Made by a program: the position numbers and the translations under genes. Below, in pieces: positions 51,170-58,804 of a DNA stretch of 64,000 nucleotides (its first letter is position 1; the number at the start of each line of letters is the position of its first letter). Under the pieces are notes generated by a model. The model was not told the DNA's origin. It saw only the letters and a program-made list of their open reading frames with translations, and did not search any database. The DNA is from Hymenobacter cellulosivorans (lineage in GTDB: Bacteria > Bacteroidota > Bacteroidia > Cytophagales > Hymenobacteraceae). The stretch spans positions 4,096,501-4,160,500 of the forward strand of contig NZ_CP095049.1 of NCBI RefSeq assembly GCF_022919135.1. The letters run 5' to 3'.

Positions 51170-51805
51170 TTAGAAGTTCGGGGGCGTCAGGTTTTTGAAG
51201 TGGCCGTTGAGCCGGGCGCGGTCCTTGAGCCGCTCAGTTTCCATGATGACGGGCAGGATGTTTTCCAAGTGTTCCAGCACGATTTCCTGCCGTTCCAGCT
51301 CACTGGTAGTCGCCAGCAACTGGTATTCCTGCTCGGTGGTCAGGCCCAGGTTGTGGGCCACGTCGTAGATGCGGTAAGTGGGAGGCAACTCCACGAAGAG
51401 CTTGCGCAGACCCAGGGCCGTATAGAGCTGCTGTACGTACTCGGTGATGCGCGTTTTGAGGGCCGCATCCTGGTCGGGGTCATCGGCAATATCCTCGACC
51501 GTGCCGGCCGCGTACAGTTTGCCGGGAGCCTGTCGATGGAATTCCCGGATACGAAACACGCCCACCGCCTTGGTGCGGATGTCCATTTCTCCGTTTTCGT
51601 ACTGTTTGTCGATGCCCACCAGCCGCATTTCGGTGCCCAACTCGCTGACCCCATCGTTGAGGTAGGGCGGAATGCCAAACGTGACGCCAGTTTCCACGCA
51701 GTCGTGTACCAGCTGCCGGTAGCGGGGCTCGAAGATGTGCAGGTTGAGTTTTTCGCCGGGAAAGACGACCAGGTTCAGGGGAAACAGGGCTAGGAGTCGG
51801 GGCAT
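51170..51805 (-). CDS. LON-substrate-binding-domain protein
   Basis: Start ATG 51805 (MPRLLALFPLNLVVFPGEKL) gives 211 residues; the extension to 51874 is arginine-rich and not conserved-like. PLNLVVFPGEKLNLHIFEPR and YRQLVHDCVETGVTFGIP are the LON N-terminal substrate-binding domain, here without the AAA or protease parts. Standalone versions are common in Bacteroidota and of unknown role. It lies 46 bases upstream of the phosphoesterase start on the same strand, so could be co-transcribed. Confidence 0.88.
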   Translation of the reverse strand: MPRLLALFPLNLVVFPGEKLNLHIFEPRYRQLVHDCVETGVTFGIPPYLNDGVSELGTEMRLVGIDKQYENGEMDIRTKAVGVFRIREFHRQAPGKLYAAGTVEDIADDPDQDAALKTRITEYVQQLYTALGLRKLFVELPPTYRIYDVAHNLGLTTEQEYQLLATTSELERQEIVLEHLENILPVIMETERLKDRARLNGHFKNLTPPNF

Positions 51806-51880
51806 ACAGACAGAACAGAGAAACCGATAAAAAGTACGGCGAATTGGCCGGCGGGTACGGCGGTGCGGGCACAATTCCGC

Positions 51881-51888
51881 TATTTTTG
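51881..51888 (+). promoter_or_regulatory. mtgA -7 element (TATTTTTG)
   Basis: Perfect TAnnTTTG 54 bases before the mtgA GTG start. Confidence 0.5.
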
Positions 51889-51942
51889 CCCGCCGGGCCT
51901 AGCGCAGGCCTTTGAAAAAGAAATCAGCACAACCCGCAACGA

Positions 51943-52686
51943 GTGGCGAATTATTCACAGTACTGGCGCCAAGCCTGGCGGATCGGCCTGCAGGTAGGGG
52001 CTGCTTTATTCCTGACGTCCATTGCCTGGGTACTGGTGTACCGCTGGGTGTCGCCGCCGGCCACCTGGCTGATGCTGGAGCGCCGGGCCCACGCTCCGGT
52101 TGGCAAGGGCTACTACGGCATCCGGGAGGAAGGCCGCCGCATCAGCTACGATTTCAAGGGCCTCGACGAGGTGTCGCCCCACGTGCCCCTGGCTCTGATT
52201 GCGGCCGAAGACCAGCTGTTTCTCAAGCACCACGGCTTCGACTTCAACGCCCTGCAGAAGGCCGTAAAAACCAACATGCAGGACGGTCATAAGCTGGTAG
52301 GCGGCAGCACGATTTCGCAGCAGGTGGCCAAAAACGTGTTCTTATGGCACGGCCGCAGCTACGTACGCAAGGCCGCCGAGGCGTATTTTACCATGCTCAT
52401 CGAACTGCTCTGGGACAAGCGCCGCATCATGGAAATGTACCTGAGCGTGGCCGAAATGGGCGACTGTACTTTCGGGGTGGAAGCGGCTTCCCAGCGGTAT
52501 TTTCACAAGCCAGCCAGCCAAGTGACGCCCGCCGAAGCAGCCTTGCTGGCGGGCGTGCTGCCCAATCCGCTACGGTTTCGGGCCAGCAACCCCGGCCCCG
52601 CAGCCCGGGCCAAGCAGCGCCGCGTGATGCGCAACATGCGCCGCCTGGGCGGCACGACCTACGTGCGCGAGCTAATTGAAGAATAA
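51943..52686 (+). CDS. mtgA: Monofunctional peptidoglycan glycosyltransferase
   Basis: A 247-residue GT51 enzyme that polymerises glycan strands from lipid II at the inner membrane. From GTG 51943 it has one membrane segment (GLQVGAALFLTSIAWVLVYR), then AAEDQLFLKHHGFD with catalytic Glu89, GGSTISQQVAKN, KRRIMEMYLSVAEMGDC and ASQRYFHKPASQVTPAEAAL. There is no transpeptidase domain, so it is the MtgA type. A lipoprotein gene follows after 31 bases. Confidence 0.94.
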   Translation: MANYSQYWRQAWRIGLQVGAALFLTSIAWVLVYRWVSPPATWLMLERRAHAPVGKGYYGIREEGRRISYDFKGLDEVSPHVPLALIAAEDQLFLKHHGFDFNALQKAVKTNMQDGHKLVGGSTISQQVAKNVFLWHGRSYVRKAAEAYFTMLIELLWDKRRIMEMYLSVAEMGDCTFGVEAASQRYFHKPASQVTPAEAALLAGVLPNPLRFRASNPGPAARAKQRRVMRNMRRLGGTTYVRELIEE

Positions 52687-52717
52687 GCCATTTGGGCCTT
52701 TACACCCTGCCAACTCC

Positions 52718-53194
52718 ATGAAAAAGCTGCTTTTCCTTACTACCCTCGGCGCTTTCCTCACCTCCTGCAACCACGCGCCGTCGCAACCCGGTCAGCAGCC
52801 CCAGTCGGAGCAAACCCAGCGCCCGGACCAGATTCGCCGCGCCATTGCCCAGGTGCTGGCCACGCAGTCGGCGGCCTGGAACCGCGGTGACCTGACCAGC
52901 TTCATGCAGGGCTACTGGCAGTCTGATTCGTTGGTGTTTATTGGCAAGAGTGGCCTGACCTATGGCTGGCAGCCTACGCTCGACAACTACCGCCGTAGCT
53001 ACCCTGGGGCGGCCGGCATGGGCCAGCTCACGTTTTCCAACCTGCGCATCACCCCCCTGGACAACGGAGTAGCTCAGGTGGTGGGCCGCTGGCATCTGGC
53101 CCGCCCCGCCGCCGGCGACCTGAGCGGCCACTACCTGCTCATTTTCCGCCGCATCAACGGCCAGTGGGTGATTGTCGCTGACCACTCTAGTTGA
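52718..53194 (+). CDS. DUF4440/SnoaL-like lipoprotein
   Basis: Start ATG 52718 (MKKLLFLTTLGAFLTSC) gives a lipoprotein with lipobox FLTSC and 158 residues. The mature part is an NTF2-like cone fold of the DUF4440 type: IAQVLATQSAAWNRGDLTSF, MQGYWQSDSLVFIGKSGLTY, GWQPTLDNYRRSYP and RWHLARPAAGDLSGHYLLIF with GQWVIVADHSS at the end. It may be a binding protein or lyase-like enzyme; no substrate can be assigned. It follows mtgA. Confidence 0.85.
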   Translation: MKKLLFLTTLGAFLTSCNHAPSQPGQQPQSEQTQRPDQIRRAIAQVLATQSAAWNRGDLTSFMQGYWQSDSLVFIGKSGLTYGWQPTLDNYRRSYPGAAGMGQLTFSNLRITPLDNGVAQVVGRWHLARPAAGDLSGHYLLIFRRINGQWVIVADHSS

Positions 53195-53233
53195 TAAGAC
53201 GAATGGAGAGAATGTAGGGAGCCTTCTACTATG

Positions 53234-53269
53234 AAAAGCCCTTTCTCGTGCCAACGGGAAAGGGCTTTT
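53234..53269 (+). terminator. Terminator of the mtgA operon
   Basis: AAAAGCCCTTTC / GAAAGGGCTTTT 12-bp perfect stem. Confidence 0.8.
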
Positions 53270-53351
53270 GGGTAAAATAATGTTTGTCACTAGTAGAGGA
53301 CGGATTGCTTTGCTCTGTTAGTAATGACAGGCAATTAGCACCTCAGCACAT

Positions 53352-54503
53352 TTAAACTTCAGGCTCCTCGGGCGTGGTTTCGTCTTTGTGCTTTTCCTCG
53401 ACTACGGCCGGAATGGCCTCGGTGAAAATCAACCCTTTCTGGGCGGCGTGCTCTGCGGCCTGTACCGTGTCCTGCACCAGTAGCATTTCTACTTTGTCGC
53501 CGCGCAGCTCTTCTGATACCTTCTCGACCAGCGTGGCGCGGTCGGGGCGGAGCACGTCGCGGATGTAGATGGCCAGGATGCGGCCGGGGTGGCGGCGCAC
53601 GACTTCGCGGTAAATGTTGGCGTCTTCCTGCCCGCTATCCCCGATGAGCACGAAAGGCAGGGTGGGGTAGGTGAGTAGGATGTTGTCGATTTCGCGCAGC
53701 TTGTGCCCGTGGTGCTCCGAAGGGTCCTTGGCGGCCTTACGCACCACGGCGAAGTCGCGCAGCAACAGCGGACCGGGCGGAATCTGGTTCAGGTTCAGAA
53801 AGTCTTCCAGCAGGTCATAGAGGTTCCAGGGGCTGCTGCTGACGTAGAAAAATGGGTTGTTGCGCTTGCCATTGCGACCCAGCTGCAGAGCCCGATAAAA
53901 CTCAGCCACGCCCTTGAAAGGCAGGCGGGAGCGGGCATTGCGCAGCAGCACCGTGCGGGCCATACGCAGAATGTCCGTAGCCGAGGTCTGAATCACCGTG
54001 TCGTCCAGGTCGCTGATGATGCCGTACTCGGCGTCGGCCGGCGGAATCAGGACCGGCGCCTGTGCCTTGAGCCCGGCCGGCAGCGGCAGGGGCGGAGGCA
54101 CGGCCTGTAGCAGCACGTCGACCGGGTACCACATGAAGTCGATGGGCTCGGGTAGGGCCTGAGGCGCCAGGTTCAGGGAAAAATAGCCCTCGTCGTCGGT
54201 CACGACCAGGTGCTCCGACTCATCGGCGGGGCGCACTAGCAGTTGGGCACCGGCAATTTCGTTGCTCTCAAACCGCCGGTACATATTCAGCAGGTTGTGC
54301 CAGCGCGAGTCGTTCGGGTCGGGTTCGCCGATGCCCTTGTCGGTGAGCAACCGGCCTTTTACGTAGAGGCGGGTGGGCGTGCCGTAGCTGCGGTAGGGTA
54401 CAATCTGGAGCGGGTCGAGCAGGCCGAGGCGGGTACGGGCCCGCAGGATCAGGTCGTCGGCTTTTTCGGCCCAGTCGCCGAGTTTATCGAGTAGAGGAGC
54501 CAT
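53352..54503 (-). CDS. App1-like phosphatase (DUF2183, HAD type)
   Basis: The 383-residue protein has the App1/Pah1-type phosphatase domain. ISDLDDTVIQTSA supplies the DxDxT motif (Asp165, Asp167); FFYVSSSPWNLYDLLEDFLN, GPLLLRDFAV, HKLREIDNILLTYPTLPFVL and IGDSGQEDANIYREV follow in the family's order. App1 dephosphorylates phosphatidic acid, so a lipid substrate is likely but unproven. An N-terminal beta-rich part (60-130) precedes it. No signal peptide. It lies in the same region as the lipid kinase gene. Confidence 0.88.
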   Translation of the reverse strand: MAPLLDKLGDWAEKADDLILRARTRLGLLDPLQIVPYRSYGTPTRLYVKGRLLTDKGIGEPDPNDSRWHNLLNMYRRFESNEIAGAQLLVRPADESEHLVVTDDEGYFSLNLAPQALPEPIDFMWYPVDVLLQAVPPPLPLPAGLKAQAPVLIPPADAEYGIISDLDDTVIQTSATDILRMARTVLLRNARSRLPFKGVAEFYRALQLGRNGKRNNPFFYVSSSPWNLYDLLEDFLNLNQIPPGPLLLRDFAVVRKAAKDPSEHHGHKLREIDNILLTYPTLPFVLIGDSGQEDANIYREVVRRHPGRILAIYIRDVLRPDRATLVEKVSEELRGDKVEMLLVQDTVQAAEHAAQKGLIFTEAIPAVVEEKHKDETTPEEPEV

Positions 54504-54590
54504 AGGTACGGGTAAAGAAAAGAAGCAATTCGCAAACCCTTACGCAGGCAGCCCACGGGCAAGTTGCCCACCACTGGTATTCTCGGCCAT

Positions 54591-54620
54591 AAAAAAAGCC
54601 CGTCCGGAAACCGGACGGGC
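54591..54620 (-). terminator. Terminator of the M48 lipoprotein gene
   Basis: GCCCGTCCGG / CCGGACGGGC stem with AAA loop and seven A on the plus strand (T7 on the transcript). Confidence 0.9.
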
Positions 54621-54645
54621 CTTGAAAGGTATGTGGCAGAGCTGT

Positions 54646-55464
54646 TTAGGGCAGCACACGCTTGAGCGTAGTCAGGTTCGTGTCCGATTCCGTCGATTTC
54701 ACGCAGCCCAGCTCTTTGGCTTTGGCCTGAATAGAAGAAATACGGTTGTCGGGGTCGGGGTGGGTGCTCAGGAAGGCAGGCGTGCTACTAGGACCTTCGG
54801 CTTGCGCCTTGATAAAGAAGCCAGCCGCGCCGTCGCAGGTGTAGGACGTGTTCTGTAGGTAGATTACCGAGTACTGGTCGGCTTCGCTTTCCGCGTCGCG
54901 GCTAAACTTGAGCTGGCCCAGGCCGGCCGCTATTTGCGCCAGCTGGTTGGGATTGTTGCCCAGCACCAGGCTCAGCAGAAAATCGATGCCATACTGGGTC
55001 TGGAGCTGCTTGGAAGTGTGACGGCGGTCGGCGTGGGCAATTTCGTGGCCCAGCACCCCGGCCAGCTGCGACTCCCGGTCGAGGTACTTAATCAGGCCGG
55101 TGTACACGTAGATGTGGCCGCCGGGCGTGGCAAAGGCATTTTTATCGTCCTTCTGCACAATCTTCACGTCCCAGACGAACTCGTTGCGGTAAGTAAGCTT
55201 GCCGTTGTTAAGTACCGTGTTAACCACGTTGTCGAGGGCCCGGTAAGCTTCAGCGTTGTTGGCACGGTCCAGCAGCCGGCCGTACTGAGTGGGGTTAGTG
55301 CGCATGAGCTCATCGGTTTGTTGAGCTACTGAGTCACCAAGAGCAATATCGTCCTGAACCGAGAATAAGACGACGCCGTCGCCATCTTTTGAGCAGGAAG
55401 CGGCACCAAAGGAAGCCGCCGCAAACCCAACCAGGAATAAAGGCTTGAGGAATGAACGATGCAT
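54646..55464 (-). CDS. M48-family metalloprotease lipoprotein
   Basis: A 272-residue lipoprotein (MHRSFLKPLFLVGFAAASFG, lipobox GAASC, Cys24) with an M48 catalytic domain: NAFATPGGHIYVYTGLI, zinc site GHEIAHADRRH and the glutamate in SRDAESEADQYSVIYL, then DPDNRISSI. It is probably an outer-membrane, periplasm-facing quality-control protease such as LoiP. It is paralogous to the gene at 48086. It has no shared operon, and a strong terminator follows. Confidence 0.92.
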   Translation of the reverse strand: MHRSFLKPLFLVGFAAASFGAASCSKDGDGVVLFSVQDDIALGDSVAQQTDELMRTNPTQYGRLLDRANNAEAYRALDNVVNTVLNNGKLTYRNEFVWDVKIVQKDDKNAFATPGGHIYVYTGLIKYLDRESQLAGVLGHEIAHADRRHTSKQLQTQYGIDFLLSLVLGNNPNQLAQIAAGLGQLKFSRDAESEADQYSVIYLQNTSYTCDGAAGFFIKAQAEGPSSTPAFLSTHPDPDNRISSIQAKAKELGCVKSTESDTNLTTLKRVLP

Positions 55465-55855
55465 GGGGAAGGCAATATAAAGGAGTAGAGGAAGCGGGAA
55501 TGACCAGGGCGAAGAAAAAACAGTGCCAAAAGTCTTTCGCCCGATACGCCCCGAAAGCCCTTTCCGTTGCTTTAACCCGCATTTTTAGGGCAAGCTATGC
55601 ACCGCAGCCCGTGGTTTAGGCCTGATTTTCGGTAGCTTATCCGGCCCAGGCCGGAGTTACTGATGAGCGGTGTTGCCCAACAAAAAAAGTACTACCCCGG
55701 CCATTCTGCACCTGGTAGCGTAGGCCGGTACTCACTAGGCCTGCCTGATGTGGCCACGCGAAGGTTGCCGCAGCGTTGAGCTTACTTTCCAGACTATTCT
55801 GCGTAGAGAGAAATCCGCCGTGCCAACTCCGGCCGGCGGCGTATTCTGTGCCCCT
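55465..55855. other. 391-bp divergent intergenic region
   Basis: Lies between the M48 lipoprotein start (minus) and the topoisomerase start (plus). Promoter parts such as a minus-strand TTTTGG are faint. Small inverted repeats (CCGGCCCAGGCCGG at 55640) are present. No gene seen. Confidence 0.5.
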
Positions 55856-56977
55856 ATGCCTACCACTGCCGCGCCCCGCCCCAAAGTCAAGAAAAAACAC
55901 CTGCTGCCCCTGGAGGAAGCCCACGATTTGTACAAAGACCCCGCCCGGCAGGCCGAACTGGCCGGCCTGCGCTATCTGCCCGATACCAAAGCCGGCATTA
56001 CCCGCAAAGCCGGGCGCACGGGCTCGTTTTCATATGTAGATGCCAAGGGCGACAAAGTCACCGACGAGAAGACGCTCAGCCGCATCGGTAGCTTCGTGAT
56101 TCCGCCGGCCTGGACCGACGTCTGGATTGCCCCCTCAGCCAATGCCCACCTGCAGGTAACCGGGCGCGACGCCAAGGGCCGCAAGCAGTACATCTACCAT
56201 CCGGCCTGGGACCAGGCGCGCAGCCTGACCAAGTTCAGCCGCCTGCGTGCCTTCGGCGACAAGCTGCCCGAGCTGCGCCAGCGCATCCAGCACGACTTGA
56301 AGCGCCCCAAGCTGGACCGGGAGAAGGTCATTGCCTTGGTGCTCACCCTCATGGACCAGTCCTTTATCCGGGTGGGCAACAAGGAATACGCCAAAAAGAA
56401 CAAAAGCTACGGCCTGACCACCCTGCGTGACCGGCACGTGCAGGTGGCCGGCGACGAGGTGCATTTCACCTTCGTAGGCAAAAAAGGCGTGCCCCACGAC
56501 GTCAGCCTGCACGACCGGAAACTGGCCCGCCTGGTGCAGAAATGCAAGGAAATTCCCGGCCAGCACCTGTTCCAGTACTACGCCCCCGACGGGCACCGCG
56601 CCGAGCTGGAATCAGGCGACGTGAACGAGTACCTGCAGCAGGTGACTGGTTTGCCGTTGTCGGCCAAAGACTTCCGGACCTGGGGCGGTACGGTAAAAAT
56701 GGTGGAGTGCCTCGAGTCGGTCCTGAATCAGGAGCCGGAGCTGCCCAAGGACAAGGTGCTGAAACGGGCGGTGAAAGACGTAGCGGCGGGCCTGGGCAAT
56801 ACGCCCACCGTGTGCAGCAAGTACTACATTCATCCGCAGGTAGTCGAGCTGTTCCATTCCGACAAGCTCATCGACTACCTGCGCCGCCACGACGCCAACC
56901 CCGCCGAAAATGACCTGCTCACGCCCACCGAGCACATGGTGCTCGACATGCTGCAGGAAGTCGATAAGGTCAGGTAA
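55856..56977 (+). CDS. DNA topoisomerase IB
   Basis: Start ATG 55856 (MPTTAAPRPKVKKKHLLPLE) gives 373 residues, a typical bacterial type IB length; the frame to 55748 is not conserved-like. The catalytic residues are visible: Arg172 in SFIRVGNKEY, the lysine in FVGKKG, Arg284 in DFRTWGGTV, and Tyr324 in CSKYYIHP. It relaxes supercoiled DNA by a 3'-phosphotyrosine intermediate without ATP. Bacterial TopIBs occur patchily; this one resembles Deinococcus-type enzymes. Confidence 0.95.
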   Translation: MPTTAAPRPKVKKKHLLPLEEAHDLYKDPARQAELAGLRYLPDTKAGITRKAGRTGSFSYVDAKGDKVTDEKTLSRIGSFVIPPAWTDVWIAPSANAHLQVTGRDAKGRKQYIYHPAWDQARSLTKFSRLRAFGDKLPELRQRIQHDLKRPKLDREKVIALVLTLMDQSFIRVGNKEYAKKNKSYGLTTLRDRHVQVAGDEVHFTFVGKKGVPHDVSLHDRKLARLVQKCKEIPGQHLFQYYAPDGHRAELESGDVNEYLQQVTGLPLSAKDFRTWGGTVKMVECLESVLNQEPELPKDKVLKRAVKDVAAGLGNTPTVCSKYYIHPQVVELFHSDKLIDYLRRHDANPAENDLLTPTEHMVLDMLQEVDKVR

Positions 56978-56996
56978 AACGGTACGCAGTTCGTCA

Positions 56997-57032
56997 TAAA
57001 AAAGGGCCGCTGGTTTATCCAGTGGCCCTTTC
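56997..57032. terminator. Bidirectional terminator
   Basis: AAAGGGCCGCTGG / CCAGTGGCCCTTT 13-bp stem (one G-T pair) between the topoisomerase stop and the convergent lipoprotein gene. Confidence 0.75.
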
Positions 57033-57064
57033 TGTTTGGTGCGTATGTTCTTCTAAAAGCAGCG

Positions 57065-58654
57065 TCAGTAGCCTTCCCGGTCGTAGGCGTGCATGCTGAC
57101 GCCATGCTCAGTTTTGTCCTTGAAATCGTGGCCCCGTACGATGGTGTTGCCCCGTTTGGTATCGTAGTAAAACGTCATCTTGCCCCCGCGCTGCACCCGG
57201 GAGGTGTTGATAATGGCGTCCTCGTTGGGCCCGCCGTACACGTCGACCCGGATGCTGCGCTTCACCTCACCCCGGATTTCAAACAGGTCTTTGCCCCGCA
57301 ACCCGTGCAGCACAATACGCTTGGTTTCGTTGGGGTGGAAGCTGCGGCGGTACAGCAACGTGTCGCCGGGTGCCTTTTCGCTCTTGCCCGGAATGCGGTA
57401 CACGCTCACCACCGTCGCCGTATCCGACTGCCGCTCCACCACAAAGTGCTCGGCCTGGTCGGTGCCGGCTACCGTCACGTGCCGGGCCAGGAGCTGGTAA
57501 AACGTGTCGGCGGCTCTGGGTAGCTCGGAGCGGCGGGCCCGCAGGGCGGCGGCTGTGCGGGCGCCTTCCTGGGCGTACACCGGGGCCGGAAACCGGCGCA
57601 GGGCCCGGGCCACTACCGTATCGGTCAGGCGCAGCTGCAAGTCGCGGGCTATGGTCTGAAACTGGGCTCGGCTTACTTCCGATAAGGCCCTTTCGTCGAT
57701 GAAGCGGGCATTTTTTACCAGCCCGCCGATGTCCTCGTACTTGGGCTTGAAGGTGCGAAACTTGCGCACGGCCCAGCGGCGGCTGGCTAGCCACGGCACC
57801 AGCCCGTCGCTGAACCGGTAGAAAACCTGGTCCCGGTCTTTGGGCACGGCCCGGTACAGGGTGCGCCCGCCTTTTTCGTACACGGCCCACTGCCACTGAC
57901 CCTCGTGACGGTCCCAGTCGCCAAGCCACAGGTCGAGCAGCCGGGCGCGGGCAAAGGCTAGCTGGTCAATCTGGTGGGTCGGGTCGGCGTAGCGCTGTTC
58001 CAGCATTTGGTCACTGTCTTCCAGGTCGCGGGCACTGCCGAAGGCGGGGGTCAGGTTTTCGGGACCTTCGTACTTTTCTTCCAGCATTACCACCCTGCCC
58101 TGAAACAGGTTGGAGTTGGGTCCCAGATTGGTTTCGTCGGGCCGCACATAGTAGGGGCGCGGGTTGGTATGCAGCACGCCGGCGGCTTCGGCCAGGGGCG
58201 CTACCACAAACGCTCCGTAGGGGTTGGCCGCCGAAGTAGCATCTCGCACGATGTTAAGCGCAAACGACTTGCGCATCACCTTGGGCAGGGTTTTGTAGGG
58301 GTCTTTGTCGAGAGTGCGCAAAGCGTACTGCCGGCCCTGGGCAGCATTGAGCGTGATGCTGGTACTCTGAAAACCGCCGCCCATTTTGCCCGCCTGCAGG
58401 CCGCCGGGCACCGTTTTGCGCATGTCAAATACGGGCAGGGTGACGGGCGTGGCCCAGATGTGGCGGTAGTGCTTGCCCCAGAATATATTATGCAGGCCGC
58501 CGCGCTGATAATGCCGGCCCACCGTGACGCGCACTGTGTCGGTCAGGACCGGGCCGGTGGCAGCGGGTAGGCGGGCATCGGGTTGAAAAAACTGCTGCCG
58601 GACGCAGGAAACACAGCACATGACGGGCAGCAGCCAAAGGTAACGGTAGGTCAT
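57065..58654 (-). CDS. Lipoprotein with kinase-like GDWDRHE core (paralogue A)
   Basis: Start ATG 58654 (MTYRYLWLLPVMCCVSC) opens a lipoprotein signal, Cys17. The 529-residue body begins FWGKHYRHIWATPV, then YALRTLDKDPYK (N-lobe-like, 110-121), NPYGAFVVAPLAEAAGVLHT, and the striking core LDLWLGDWDRHEGQWQWA (240-257) followed by YRAVPKDRDQVFYRFSDG. D248-R-H250 plus a later DRD (273-275) resembles the catalytic and metal-binding loops of HipA/FAM20-type atypical kinases. The C-terminal 200 residues are beta-rich. It is divergent from a close paralogue at 58805. Kinase function is inference. Confidence 0.7.
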   Translation of the reverse strand: MTYRYLWLLPVMCCVSCVRQQFFQPDARLPAATGPVLTDTVRVTVGRHYQRGGLHNIFWGKHYRHIWATPVTLPVFDMRKTVPGGLQAGKMGGGFQSTSITLNAAQGRQYALRTLDKDPYKTLPKVMRKSFALNIVRDATSAANPYGAFVVAPLAEAAGVLHTNPRPYYVRPDETNLGPNSNLFQGRVVMLEEKYEGPENLTPAFGSARDLEDSDQMLEQRYADPTHQIDQLAFARARLLDLWLGDWDRHEGQWQWAVYEKGGRTLYRAVPKDRDQVFYRFSDGLVPWLASRRWAVRKFRTFKPKYEDIGGLVKNARFIDERALSEVSRAQFQTIARDLQLRLTDTVVARALRRFPAPVYAQEGARTAAALRARRSELPRAADTFYQLLARHVTVAGTDQAEHFVVERQSDTATVVSVYRIPGKSEKAPGDTLLYRRSFHPNETKRIVLHGLRGKDLFEIRGEVKRSIRVDVYGGPNEDAIINTSRVQRGGKMTFYYDTKRGNTIVRGHDFKDKTEHGVSMHAYDREGY

Positions 58655-58804
58655 TGAGGCGGAAGAAAAGCAGGGCTTGAGTCCTTCAACGCAGGTTTCG
58701 CGCAAAAGTCGACAGTAAGGAAGCACAACCGCTACCCGCTGCTTTGCGCTATAAGGGGCAGGACTGGCTGCGGCCGGTCATTTTTTCGCCTTTCCCCCGC
58801 GCCC